Origin: JAEUMW01 sp963734295
GTDB taxonomy: Bacteria; Pseudomonadota; Gammaproteobacteria; Burkholderiales; JAEUMW01
Direction: 5' to 3'
NCBI GenBank assembly: GCA_963734295.1
Contig: CAVTGS010000018.1
Location: forward strand, 62,001-126,000
DNA length: 64,000 bases
Positions 1 through 9,263 of the stretch are shown piece by piece. A program made the translations under genes and the position numbers. How positions within the stretch are numbered: the first letter of the stretch is position 1; the number at the start of each line of letters is the position of its first letter. The notes below the pieces were generated by a model, which saw nothing but the letters and a program-made list of their open reading frames with translations, was not told where the DNA came from and ran no database searches.

Positions 1-749
1 CCGCTATTCATGTGCAGAAGATTGGCAACCGTGATGCGGCGGCGCGGGTCGTCCCGCCCAACCCATTCGGGAATTGGCGCCGGCGCGTCGAGCGACAGCT
101 TCCCTTCACGCACCAGAATGCCGATCAGCGCGTTCACGACGCTCTTGGTCATGGACCAGCCGATCAGGGGCGTGTCTTCGTGAAATCCTTCGGCATAGCG
201 TTCCGCGACGATCCGCCCGTCGTGAACGACCAATACCGCCCGGGTATTTCGCGGCAACCCTGAATCTGGTTCGGAGAACGCCCAATCAACCGCGCTGCGC
301 AAGACGGCGACGTCCACTTCCGGCGAAGGCTCGCCTGCGATGCGCAGATCGTCGGGCGCGACGGGTTGTTCCGCGGACTTCGGAGCCGGCTCGACCGCGA
401 GGGTCGCAGCGCTCGCGACGCTGCCATTCTGGTCGACGACTACACAGCCAAATCCGTCGCGATAGGTGGCCTTGCGCTCGACCAGTCCGAAGAGACTCGC
501 GGTGACGGCGCGGGCGTCTCGATCCGTGCGGGCGCCGATAATGTGCAAAATGGGGTGGATGTCCGGTGACAGGTCGGTTCCGAGGACGGACGCGGAATCA
601 CGGTGCGAGACGAAGACACCCGAGCAGAGGGTCTTGGCGGTGAAAGCCGTGCCGACTGCTGCGAGTTTCGAGCCGTAGTAGGCGCCAGCGATCAGCGCCA
701 CGAAGGCCAGGGCAACGATGATCAAGACTCGCCGGTATCCGATCTTCAC
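1..749 (-). CDS. Serine hydrolase, beta-lactamase/NylB-like family (3' end outside window)
   Basis: The reading frame starts at a GTG (747-749) preceded by GGGAAGGTGGG and runs off the window edge, so the C-terminus is missing. The N-terminus is short and charged, followed by one hydrophobic segment (about residues 7-25, VLIIVALAFVALIAG), so the enzyme is probably membrane-anchored with a periplasmic catalytic domain. Near residue 190 is GWSMTKSVVNALIG, which carries the Ser-x-x-Lys (SMTK) nucleophile motif of class C beta-lactamase-fold hydrolases; the downstream segment resembles 6-aminohexanoate-dimer hydrolase relatives. The Tyr and Lys-Thr-Gly motifs would lie beyond the window. Substrate cannot be inferred; a role as a true beta-lactamase is not implied. 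Confidence 0.85.
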   Translation of the reverse strand, partial: MKIGYRRVLIIVALAFVALIAGAYYGSKLAAVGTAFTAKTLCSGVFVSHRDSASVLGTDLSPDIHPILHIIGARTDRDARAVTASLFGLVERKATYRDGFGCVVVDQNGSVASAATLAVEPAPKSAEQPVAPDDLRIAGEPSPEVDVAVLRSAVDWAFSEPDSGLPRNTRAVLVVHDGRIVAERYAEGFHEDTPLIGWSMTKSVVNALIGILVREGKLSLDAPAPIPEWVGRDDPRRRITVANLLHMNS

Positions 750-893
750 CGACCCACCTTCCCCGCGCTCTGGCGGACCGACTCGAGTCGAGATTGCCCA
801 GGCGTATGGCGTCGCTGTGCCGTGCCCTGCTCGATCCCACATCGAGGTCCAGATCTCACGCGCTGGTGATGTCGAAGATTACCCCCGTTTGCC

Positions 894-1049
894 CTACCGC
901 AGAAGTTCTTGGAACTGCTCACGACTGAGCTCGCGCGAGACCGCCTCGCACCGGAAGTAACCGATGCCGCGCGCGTACGATCTCTCACCGGCGAGCTTGC
1001 GCCGCGCGGAGTCGGTTACGAGATCGGCGAGCGTTGTCCCGGTGGCCAT
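894..1049 (-). pseudogene. N-terminal stub resembling a SWIM zinc-finger protein
   Basis: A 51-codon frame begins MATGTTLADLVTDSARRKLA and continues GERSYARGIGYF. This is like the opening of SWIM zinc-finger family proteins (a leucine-rich start, then a GERSYxRGxxYF segment), but it ends at TAG after ELSREQFQELLR, before any CxCx(n)CxH motif. It is either a remnant cut off from its zinc-binding part or an unrelated small protein. It lies just downstream of uvrA on the same strand. The family call rests on one short segment. Confidence 0.4.
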
Positions 1050-1066
1050 GTTCGAAACGGATGGGA

Positions 1067-3918
1067 TTATCCTTGTCTCGCCTTCCGCGGCTCTGCCCGT
1101 TGCCCGAACAGTTGCCGCAGGTAGGCGCCGGTGTAGCTCGCGGCATCGTCGGCGATATCCTCCGGCGTGCCCTGTGCGATGATGCGCCCGCCGCCGTCGC
1201 CGCCCTCGGGTCCAAGGTCGATGACCCAGTCGGCGGTCTTGATGACATCGAGATTGTGCTCGATCACCACGACCGTGTTGCCGTGCTCGCGCAGCCGATG
1301 CAGCACCTTGAGCAGCAGATCGATGTCGTGGAAGTGCAGCCCCGTGGTCGGCTCGTCGAGGATGTAGAGCGTGCGCCCGGTGTCCCGCTTCGACAGTTCG
1401 AGCGAGAGCTTCACCCGCTGCGCCTCGCCGCCCGATAGCGTCGTCGCCGACTGCCCGAGCTTGATGTAGCCGAGTCCGACCTCGAGCAGCGTGGAGAGCT
1501 TGCGCTCCAACACGGGCACCGCCAGGAAGAAACCGTGGGCCTGTTCGACCGTCATGTCGAGCACCTCGTGGATGTTCCGGCCCTTGTACTGCACCTCCAG
1601 CGTCTCGCGGTTGTAGCGCGTCCCGTGGCAGACGTCGCAGGGCACGTAGATGTCGGGCAGGAAGTGCATCTCGACCTTGATCATGCCGTCGCCCTGGCAG
1701 GCCTCGCAGCGCCCGCCCTTCACGTTGAACGAGAAGCGGCCCGGGCCATAGCCGCGTTCGCGCGCCTTCGGCACACCCGCGAACAGGTCGCGGATCGGGG
1801 TGAAGAGCCCGGTGTAGGTGGCGGGGTTCGACCGCGGCGTGCGGCCGATCGGGCTCTGGTCGACGCTCACCACCTTGTCGAAGAAATCGAGCCCTTCGAG
1901 CGCGAGATGAGGCGCCGGCTCGGTCGCGCTGCCATAGAGGTGACGGGCGACCGCTGCGTACAGGGTGTCGTTGATGAGGGTGGACTTGCCGGAACCGGAG
2001 ACGCCCGTCACGCAGGTGAGGAGCCCCACCGGCAGCTCGAGATCCACCAGCTTGAGGTTGTTGCCGCTTGCGCCTTCGAGCTTGAGCAGCCGGGTGCGGT
2101 CGACCGGCGTGCGCCGCTTTGGCGCCGGGATCATGCGCTTGCCCGATAGATACTGGCCGGTCAGCGACGCCGGGTTCGCGCTCACTTCCTGCGGCGTGCC
2201 TTCCGCCACGATGTGCCCACCGTGCTCCCCCGCGCCGGGACCCATGTCGACTACGTGATCGGCGGTCATGATCGCATCGTGGTCGTGTTCGACCACGATC
2301 ACCGAGTTGCCGATGTCGCGCAGCCGCTTCAGCGTGTCGAGCAGGCGGCCGTTGTCGCGCTGATGCAGTCCGATGGAGGGCTCGTCCAGCACGTACATGA
2401 CGCCGGTGAGTCCGGATCCGATCTGGCTCGCGAGCCGGATGCGCTGGCGCCTCGCCGCCCGAGAGCGTGTCGGCGGCGCGGTCGAGGGAGAGGTAGTCGA
2501 GCCCGACGTTCACCAGGAACTGCAGCCGGTTCGCGATCTCGCGCACGATCTTCTCCGCGATCGCCTGGCGCCGGCCGTCGAGGGTCAGGTGCTCGAAGAA
2601 GCGCTGCGCATCCTTGAGCGGCAGCGCGCTGATCTCGTAGATCGCCCGGCCGGCGATGCGCACGTGTCGCGCTTCCGTCCTGAGCCGCGTGCCGTCGCAC
2701 ACCGGGCAGGGCTTCGTGTTGAGATGCTTCGCGAGCTCCTCCTTCAGCGCGACCGAGTCGGTCTCGCGGTAGCGCCGCTCCAGGTTCGGGACGATGCCCT
2801 CGAACGGATGCTCGCGCGTGAGCTTCTGACCGCGCTCGGTCAGATAAGCGAAGCCCACCTTCTCCTTGCCCGAGCCGTAGAGCACCACGTCGCTGGGCTT
2901 CGGGCGGCAGCTGCTCGAACGGCGCATCGACGTCGAAGCCGTAGTGACTCGCGAGCGCCTGCAGCATCTGAAAGTAGAAATGGTTGCGCCGGTCCCAGCC
3001 CTTGATCGCGCCCGAGCCGAGCGACAGGTGCGGGAAGGCCACGATGCGCTTGGGGTCGAAGAAGGTGATGGTGCCGAGGCCGTCGCATTCCGGGCATGCC
3101 CCCATCGGGTTGTTGAAGGAGAAGAGCCGCGGCTCCAGCTCGGGGAGCGAATAGCCGCAGATCGGGCACGCGAACTTCGCGGAGAAGAGGTGCTCGCAGC
3201 CGGCGTCGATTTCCACGGCCAGCGCGCGGCCGTCGGCGTGGCGGAGCGCGGTCTCGAAGCTCTCCGCGAGGCGCTGCTTCGCATCTTCCCGAGCCTTCAG
3301 CCGGTCCACCACCACCTCGATGGTGTGCTTCTGCTTCCCGGCGAGCTTGGGCAGCGCGTCGATGTCGTGCACCTCGCCGTCGATGCGCAGTCGCACGAAG
3401 CCCTGGGCCCGCAGCTCGTCGAAGAGATCCTGCTGCTCGCCCTTGCGCCCCACCACCAGCGGCGACAGGATCATGATGCGGGTATCTTCCGGCAGCGCGA
3501 GCACGTGGTCGACCATCTGCGCCACCGATTGCGCGGCGAGCGCGATGCGGTGCTCTGGACAGTGCGGCTCGCCGACGCGCGCGAACAGGAGCCGCAGGTA
3601 GTCGTGGATCTCGGTCACCGTCCCGACCGTGGAGCGCGGGTTGTGACTGGTGGCCTTCTGCTCGATCGAGATGGCGGGGGACAGTCCCTCGATCAGATCC
3701 ACGTCCGGCTTTTCCATCAACTGCAGGAACTGCCGCGCGTAGGCGGACAGGCTCTCGACATAGCGCCGCTGGCCCTCGGCATAGAGGGTGTCGAACGCGA
3801 GCGACGACTTGCCCGACCCCGAAAGACCCGTGATCACGACCAAGCGGTTGCGCGGCAGGTCGAGGTTGACGTTCTTCAGGTTGTGGGTGCGGGCGCCGCG
3901 GATGCGGATCCAGTCCAT
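1067..3918 (-). CDS. uvrA: UvrA, excinuclease ABC subunit A (two +1 frameshifts in the sequence)
   Basis: DNA damage-recognition ATPase of nucleotide excision repair. The frame starts MDWIRIRGARTHNLKNVNL, with Walker A GLSGSGKSS, the first zinc module CPICGY...CPECDG, ABC signature DTLSGGEA and DEPSIGLHQRD. The second half has Walker A GVSGSGKST, zinc module CEACQGDG...CDVCHGTR, signature TTLSGGEAQR and DEPTTGLH. The complete family architecture is present but split over three frames. The breaks lie near 2903 (an extra C in CCGCCCGAAG) and near 2446 (GCGCCAGCGC where GCGCAGCGC restores GGEAQRIRLAS). Both are single extra bases in conserved sequence, so a read error is likelier than a dead gene. 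It is divergent from the MFS gene, and an order with ssb nearby is common in Betaproteobacteria. Confidence 0.95.
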
Positions 3919-3946
3919 GCGCTACTCGGGGTGGAGGCAACCTGCT

Positions 3947-3976
3947 ACTATAACCAACTCCAAACGCCTTTCCCAA
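3947..3976 (-). promoter_or_regulatory. Candidate sigma-70 promoter for uvrA
   Basis: On the minus strand TTGGGA (3971-3976) and TATAGT (3947-3952) are separated by 18 bases. They sit about 30 bases upstream of the uvrA ATG in the 110-base divergent gap. No LexA-type palindrome was seen. The match is moderate. Confidence 0.4.
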
Positions 3977-4029
3977 CACAGGTTTTCGGCCTTCTTCCCT
4001 TTTCCGCTCCGGTGTCGCCCAGCAGCCGC

Positions 4030-5389
4030 ATGAACCGCCTCGAGTGGCGCGCCAGCGTGAGCCTGGCCTCGCTTTCGGGGCTTCGCCTCCTCGGCCTTTT
4101 CATCATCCTGCCGGTGTTCGCGATCTACGCGCAGCACCTGCCGGGGGGCTCGGACCTCACGCTGGTGGGCCTCGCCATCGGTGCCTACGGTCTCACGCAG
4201 GCGATCTTCCAGATTCCCTTCGGCTGGCTGTCCGATCGGATCGGGCGCAAGCGCGTCATCTACGGCGGCCTGCTCCTGCTCGCGATCGGCAGCTTCATCG
4301 CCGCGATCGCGCCCAACATCTGGATCGTGATTCTCGGACGCGTGATCCAGGGCGCCGGTGCCATCTCTGCCGCGGTCGTGGCGTTGGCCGCGGACTTGAC
4401 GCGCGACGAGCATCGCACCAAGTCGATGGCGGTCCTCGGCATGACCATCGGCATCATGTTCGCGATATCGATGGTGCTGGGCCCGGTGCTCGACGCCTGG
4501 ATCGGCCTGCCTGGCATCTTTGCCGTCACCGGCCTGCTCGCGCTGGGGGGAATCTTCATTGCGAAGTTCGTGGTGCCGGACCCGGCCCCCGGTCAGCTCG
4601 CGCACGACCGCGACGTCGAGCCGGCAAAGTTCCGCGAGGTGCTGCGTGATCCCGAGCTGGCGCGCCTCAACTACGGCATCTTCGCGGTGCACGCAGCGCT
4701 CATGGCGCTCTGGGTGGTGATTCCGCCCGCTCTGCTCGAGGCAGGTCTGCCGGCGTCGCAGACCTGGGAGATCTACCTCCCGGTCGTCTGTCTGGGATTT
4801 CTGCTCATGCTGCCCGCCGTCCTCTTCGGCGAGCGGCGCGGACACGGGAAGACCGTCTTCCTGGGCGGGATAGTGGTACTGCTCGCCTCGCAATTCATGC
4901 TCGCGCTCGGCATCGGGTCGCTGTGGAACATCGCGTCTTGCGCTGCTCGTCTTCTTCACCGGCTTCAATCTGCTGGAAGCGATGCTGCCGTCCCTCATCT
5001 CGAAAGCGGCGCCCGCGAGCGCGAAGGGGACGGCCCTGGGCGTGTTCTCCAGCCTGCAGTTCCTAGGAACGTTCGTGGGGGCCACCCTCGGCGGTTTCAT
5101 CTCCCAGCACTTCGGCGGCACCGCGGTGTTCGCTTTCGGCGGGGTGCTCACGCTCTCGTGGCTCGCGGTGGCGAGCGGCATGAAGGACCCGCCCCAGGTG
5201 CGGACGCGCACCTTCAACGTGCCGAGCATGGACGAGTCGAAAGCGGCCGGGCTCGCCCGCAGGCTGGCCGGCTTGCCGGGCGTGCGGGAGGCGCTCGTGA
5301 AGGCAAGCGAAGGGGTGGCTTATCTCAAGGTGGACGCACGCAGCTTCGACGAAGCCTGCGTGCTCCGCGTGCTCTCAGCGGAGAATTGA
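4030..5389 (+). CDS. MFS transporter, YajR-like, with C-terminal YAM-type domain (one +1 frameshift)
   Basis: Inner-membrane transporter of the major facilitator superfamily. The start is MNRLEWRASVSLASLSGLRL. Twelve hydrophobic segments can be traced, with the family motif A GWLSDRIGRKRV after TM2. After the membrane domain the soluble tail (ARRLAGLPGVREALVKASEG and VAYLKVDARSFDEA) has the look of the ferredoxin-like YAM domain of YajR. The frame breaks near 4936, where skipping one base joins ...LWNIA to LALLVFFTGFNLLEAMLPS. Substrate unknown. The ssb gene starts 2 bases after the stop, suggesting co-transcription. Confidence 0.85.
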
Positions 5390-5391
5390 TC

Positions 5392-5847
5392 ATGGCATCA
5401 GTGAACAAAGTCATCCTCGTTGGCAACGTCGGGCGCGACCCGGAAACCCGCTACATGCCGAGCGGCGATGCCATGGTCAACCTGAGCCTCGCCACCACGG
5501 ACCAGTGGAAGGACAAGAACGGCGAGAAGCAGGAGAAGACCGAATGGCACCGCATCGTCATCTTCGGCAAGACCGCGGAGATCGCGGGGCAGTACCTGAG
5601 GAAAGGCTCGCAGATCTACATCGAAGGCCGCCTGCAGACCCGCAAGTGGACCGACAAGGAAGGCCAGGAGCGCTACACCACCGAGATCGTGGCCGACCGC
5701 ATGCAGATGCTCGGCTCGCGCGGGGGCGGCGGCGATGCGCCGATGGACCGCGAACCCGCGCCCGGCGCCGCGCCCGAGCCGCGCGCCGCCGCACCGCGCA
5801 AGTCCGGCACAGGCTTCGACGACATCGACGACGATATCCCGTTTTAG
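5392..5847 (+). CDS. ssb: Single-stranded DNA-binding protein
   Basis: 151 residues. An OB-fold (residues 1-110; MASVNKVILVGNVGRDPETR, then WHRIVIFGKTAE and GSQIYIEGRLQTRKW) is followed by a Gly/Pro/Ala-rich linker. The conserved acidic tip DDIDDDIPF recruits repair and replication partners. Length and architecture are standard for a bacterial SSB. The gene follows the MFS transporter almost without a gap. Confidence 0.97.
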   Translation: MASVNKVILVGNVGRDPETRYMPSGDAMVNLSLATTDQWKDKNGEKQEKTEWHRIVIFGKTAEIAGQYLRKGSQIYIEGRLQTRKWTDKEGQERYTTEIVADRMQMLGSRGGGGDAPMDREPAPGAAPEPRAAAPRKSGTGFDDIDDDIPF

Positions 5848-5925
5848 GCATCCCACGCGCGAGCTGGAGATCACCGCTTCCGGCAGGCGGTCTTTCTCTC
5901 CGGACTTCCTGGCCGCAAGAACGAC

Positions 5926-6726
5926 ATGGAAAGGGCGTTCGCCATCCAGCGTACCGAGTTCAATGCCCGAGCGGTGCTGTTCGCGGAGCGCATCGATCTC
6001 AAGGGCCTGCGCGGCGCGGATGCGCTGGCCACCAATCCCCTCACCGTGGAAGTGCGAGGCGGCGGGATAGCGGTACTCTTCCGTTACGGCGTCGTCGTGT
6101 TCTTCGATGTGGCGACGTTGGAGGAGCTCGCGTTTCTCGGCGAGCTTCGCGCCTTTGCCGCAAATCCCTACCCGACTCCCGAGACGGAAGCGGTCCGGGT
6201 GCGCGTCGAAGCACAAGCCAGGGAAGGGGTCGTGCAGGGTGGTGCGGTCGTACTCGAGGACGCCAGCCTGGAGCGGCTGCAGGTCATCGCCGACGTTCTG
6301 AGCAAGAGCGTGCTGCTCGCGCTCTACGAGTCGCAAGTTGGAAGCGAGTTCGACCGCATTGAGCCGCTCGCCGCCGAGCTCGAACGCTCGGGCCGCATCC
6401 CCGGGCAAACCAGGGCGCTGCTCAGTAAGATCGGCGCCATGCTGCTCGTCTCACAGCGCATGGTGGGCCGGGCGGCCATCACGGAGAAGCCCGAGCTCTT
6501 GTGGGACCATCCCGCCTTGGAAGGCCTCTTCGGGCGACTCCAGGACGAATACGAGATCATCGAGCGTCATGCCGCGCTGGAACGCAAGCTGAACCTCATT
6601 TCGAGCACCGTGCAGACCCTGCTCGAAATGCTGGGCAGCCGTCACTCGCTTCGGGTCGAGTGGTACATCGTCATTCTGATCGTGGTCGAAATCCTGCTCA
6701 CGCTCTACGAGCTCTTCCTCCACTGA
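5926..6726 (+). CDS. RMD1/YagE family (DUF155) membrane protein
   Basis: 266 residues. Mostly soluble, with one C-terminal membrane segment (VEWYIVILIVVEILLTLYEL). This is the layout of the DUF155/RMD1/YagE family, known in yeast mitochondria but of undefined function in bacteria. Visible family-like segments are FRYGVVVFFDVATLEE near the start and HAALERKLNLISSTVQTLLE before the membrane helix. No frameshift. An IS630-type element begins about 30 bases downstream. Confidence 0.75.
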   Translation: MERAFAIQRTEFNARAVLFAERIDLKGLRGADALATNPLTVEVRGGGIAVLFRYGVVVFFDVATLEELAFLGELRAFAANPYPTPETEAVRVRVEAQAREGVVQGGAVVLEDASLERLQVIADVLSKSVLLALYESQVGSEFDRIEPLAAELERSGRIPGQTRALLSKIGAMLLVSQRMVGRAAITEKPELLWDHPALEGLFGRLQDEYEIIERHAALERKLNLISSTVQTLLEMLGSRHSLRVEWYIVILIVVEILLTLYELFLH

Positions 6727-6729
6727 CGA

Positions 6730-7771
6730 GTTGCCCCGGCGATTGAGCTGACGCGATGAACGAGGAGGACGAGTTGACGAGGCTGGCGCGCTCCAAGGCG
6801 CACCAGCGTGCAGGCTGGTCGCAGCGCGCGCGCATCGTGCTGCTGGCCGCGCAGGGCATGCAGAACAAGGACATCGCCGAGCAGCTGGGCATCGGTCGGG
6901 TGCAGGTCGCGCGTTGGCGCGAGCGCTACGTCGAGTCGGGGCTGGCGGGCATCGAGCGCGACCTGCCGCGCGGCGCGCCGCCGGTGAAGGTGGACGTGGC
7001 CACAGCTGGTCGAGCTGACCACGCAGAGCAAGCCCGAGGCGGCCACGCACTGGAGCACGCGCAAGATGGCCGCGGTGCTGGAGGTCAGCCCCAGCACCGT
7101 GATGCGCCACTGGCAGGCCAACGGCCTGAAGCCGCACCTGGTGCGCGGCTTCAAGGTCTCGCGCGACCCGAAGTTCGTCGAGAAGCTCGAGGACATCGTG
7201 GGCCTGTACATGTCCCCGCCCGAGCACGCGCTGGTGCTGTGCTGCGACGAGAAGAGCCAGGTGCAGGCGCTGGACCGCACGCAGCCCGGGCTGCCGCTGA
7301 AGAAGGGGCGCGCGCAGACCATGACGCACGACTACAAGCGCAACGGCACGACCACGCTGTTCGCGGCGCTGAACGTGCTGGACGGCCAGGTCATCGGCCA
7401 GTGCCAGCAGCGCCACACCCACGCCGAGTGGCTGAAGTTCCTGCGCCAGATCGACCGCGAGACGCCCAAGGACAAGACGCTGCACCTGATCGCCGACAAC
7501 TACGCCACCCACAAGCACCCGGCCGTGCAGGAGTGGCTGGCCAAGCACCCGCGCTTCAACATGCACTTCACGCCGACCTCGGCGTCGTGGCTGAACATGG
7601 TCGAGCGCTTCTTCCGCGACATCACCACCAAGCGGCTGCGCCGCGGCGTGTTCACCAGCGTGCCCGAGCTGATCGCCGCCATCGACGAGTACATCGCTCA
7701 TCACAACACCAAGCCCAAGCCGTTCATCTGGACCAAGAGCGCCGCGCGACATCCTGGCGTTCCTGCAGTGC
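6730..7771 (+). mobile_element. IS630-family insertion sequence (ends not resolved)
   Basis: The element is defined by its transposase gene, lying between the DUF155 stop (6726) and the stop codon of the minus-strand nucleotidyltransferase gene (7772). I could not find a convincing terminal inverted-repeat pair or a TA duplication. The transposase C-terminus runs into antisense host sequence, so the right end may be truncated. Confidence 0.6.
6756..7771 (+). CDS. IS630-family transposase (frameshifted, right end probably truncated)
   Basis: DDE transposase. The N-terminal helix-turn-helix reads RARIVLLAAQGMQNKDIAEQ with LGIGRVQVARWRERY. The catalytic core has the three acidic residues in CCDEKSQVQALD, HLIADNYATHKHP and LNMVERFFRDITTKRL, the IS630/Tc1-like signature. 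Two single-base insertions break the frame, near 7003 (VDVAT to LVELTTQSKPEAAT) and near 7745 (WTKSA to RDIL). After RDIL the frame loses similarity and reads antisense through the neighbouring gene, so the native C-terminus appears missing. Probably inactive. Confidence 0.85.
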
Positions 7772-9262
7772 TCACAGTCCATAGCGCAGCGCGAGCTTCA
7801 CCTGAAGCTTGCGCGCCTGCTTGAACGCTTCCTTCAGCATCCGGCGATCCATCTCGTTCAACGAGTAAGGGTCGACACGGTTGGCGCCCCCGGGCGGCGT
7901 GTCGGGGTTGATCTGCCGCCGCAGCCGCAGCATGTGGATGAAGTAGAACCCGTTCAGAACTGCCGCCAGGTCGTCGCCTACCAGACCGATCTCGCCGCCC
8001 ACCATGCGCAGCCGCTCCGCGGTGTTGGTGTGCTGCACGCCGTAGATGAGCGAGAAAACCCGTGCGGCGTCCACGAACGGACGCGACCCGTACATCTTCA
8101 GATTGATGGTGTGCGGGAAGTCCTTGTCGCTGTCGTCGAGCACGAAGTCCCGAATCTTGCCGAGCGGCGGGCGGCAGGTGAGCGCATTGCCCGCCGCGTG
8201 CACGAGGAACATCGCGTTCGTCGGCGCCACCCTCATGAGCCACTCGCGCAACCGCTCGGCGAGCGTCTCCTCGCCGTACAGGGGTCGGAAGTCGAAGAAT
8301 ATGGTGGCATTGAGCAGCGCGTCCGGCGTCGGGCTCACGATCCAGTCCGTGAACTTCGCCTTCCATTCGTCGAGGCTCAGGCACCATTGGGGATTGCCCG
8401 CCATGATGTCGCCGCGGCACAAGGGAAAGCCGCATGCATCCAGCGCCTGATTGACTGCCTGCGCGAAGGGCAGGAGCCGGTTTCGCACCGCATCGGTCTC
8501 TGCCCCGGCGGGAGTCCCGAAGATGATGCCGTTATCCTGATCGGTGCTGAGCGTCTGCTCGAAGCGGCCCTCCGAGCCCAGCGCGATCCAGCACATCGGC
8601 ACCGGTGGCAGGTCGAATCCGGGCGCGAGCAACTCGATGATGCGGATGCCGAGGAGATCGTTCAAGGTGGAGATGAGCTGCGTCAGCGTTTCCGCCCCCG
8701 TGCCCTGGCGCAGCATGCGCTCCGCGAGCTGGCGTATGTCCCGCGCGGCGCGCGCCAGCGCCTCGACGTTCGCCGCATCGCGGATGTCCGCGCTGATCTC
8801 GCGGATGCCGATGCGCTGGAGGTTGAAGAGATCGTTCTGCGACACGACGCCGATGAGATGCTCGCCGTCCACCACCAGCAGGTGGCGCAGACCGCTGCGG
8901 GCCATGGCGAGCGCCGCCTGGTAAGCCGACGCTTCGGGCGGCAGGGTCACGAGCCGGCGCGTCATCACCTCGTCGATGCGGCGGTCGAGGTCGTACTCCG
9001 GCAGCGCCACCCGCTGCAGCAGGTCGCGCAGCGTGAAGATGCCGATCGGCTTTCGCGTCTCGGGGTCGGCGATCACCATCGAGCCGACCTTGTTCGCGTT
9101 GATGCGGCCCAGCACCTCGCGGACGCTCACGTCGGGCGGGCAGGTGAGCGGCGCGCGGTTGATGACCCGCGACAGCGGGCTGTACATCGAATGCGGATCG
9201 GGATCGCTGCTCCCGCTTCCGGCTGGCTCCCCTCTTTTCATCTCCAGGCTCCCGGCACGCAT
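7772..9262 (-). CDS. DUF294 nucleotidyltransferase-like protein with CBS domains
   Basis: About 496 residues. Two CBS modules (roughly residues 30-150; VGSMVIADPETRKPIGIFTL and LLVVDGEHLIGVVSQNDL) would bind adenine nucleotides. They are followed by a GlnD-like nucleotidyltransferase fold with ALGSEGRFEQTLSTDQDNG, holding the Gly-Ser and Asp-x-Asp motifs. I chose the ATG at 9262 because GTGGAG lies 7 bases upstream and it follows the exonuclease stop after one base; an ATG at 9283 is also in frame. In several proteobacteria this family sits beside an exonuclease, a DUF4212 protein and an acetate-type symporter, as here. A regulatory role in acetate uptake is inferred. Confidence 0.85.
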   Translation of the reverse strand: MRAGSLEMKRGEPAGSGSSDPDPHSMYSPLSRVINRAPLTCPPDVSVREVLGRINANKVGSMVIADPETRKPIGIFTLRDLLQRVALPEYDLDRRIDEVMTRRLVTLPPEASAYQAALAMARSGLRHLLVVDGEHLIGVVSQNDLFNLQRIGIREISADIRDAANVEALARAARDIRQLAERMLRQGTGAETLTQLISTLNDLLGIRIIELLAPGFDLPPVPMCWIALGSEGRFEQTLSTDQDNGIIFGTPAGAETDAVRNRLLPFAQAVNQALDACGFPLCRGDIMAGNPQWCLSLDEWKAKFTDWIVSPTPDALLNATIFFDFRPLYGEETLAERLREWLMRVAPTNAMFLVHAAGNALTCRPPLGKIRDFVLDDSDKDFPHTINLKMYGSRPFVDAARVFSLIYGVQHTNTAERLRMVGGEIGLVGDDLAAVLNGFYFIHMLRLRRQINPDTPPGGANRVDPYSLNEMDRRMLKEAFKQARKLQVKLALRYGL

Positions 9263-9263
9263 C

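Noticed and set aside
2944..4029. Long plus-strand open frame upstream of and continuous with the MFS and ssb frames
   Set aside because: It is the antisense of uvrA; the protein has no family features and high GC keeps the frame open.
3922..5229. 435-codon minus-strand frame
   Set aside because: It is antisense to the MFS transporter and has no domain.
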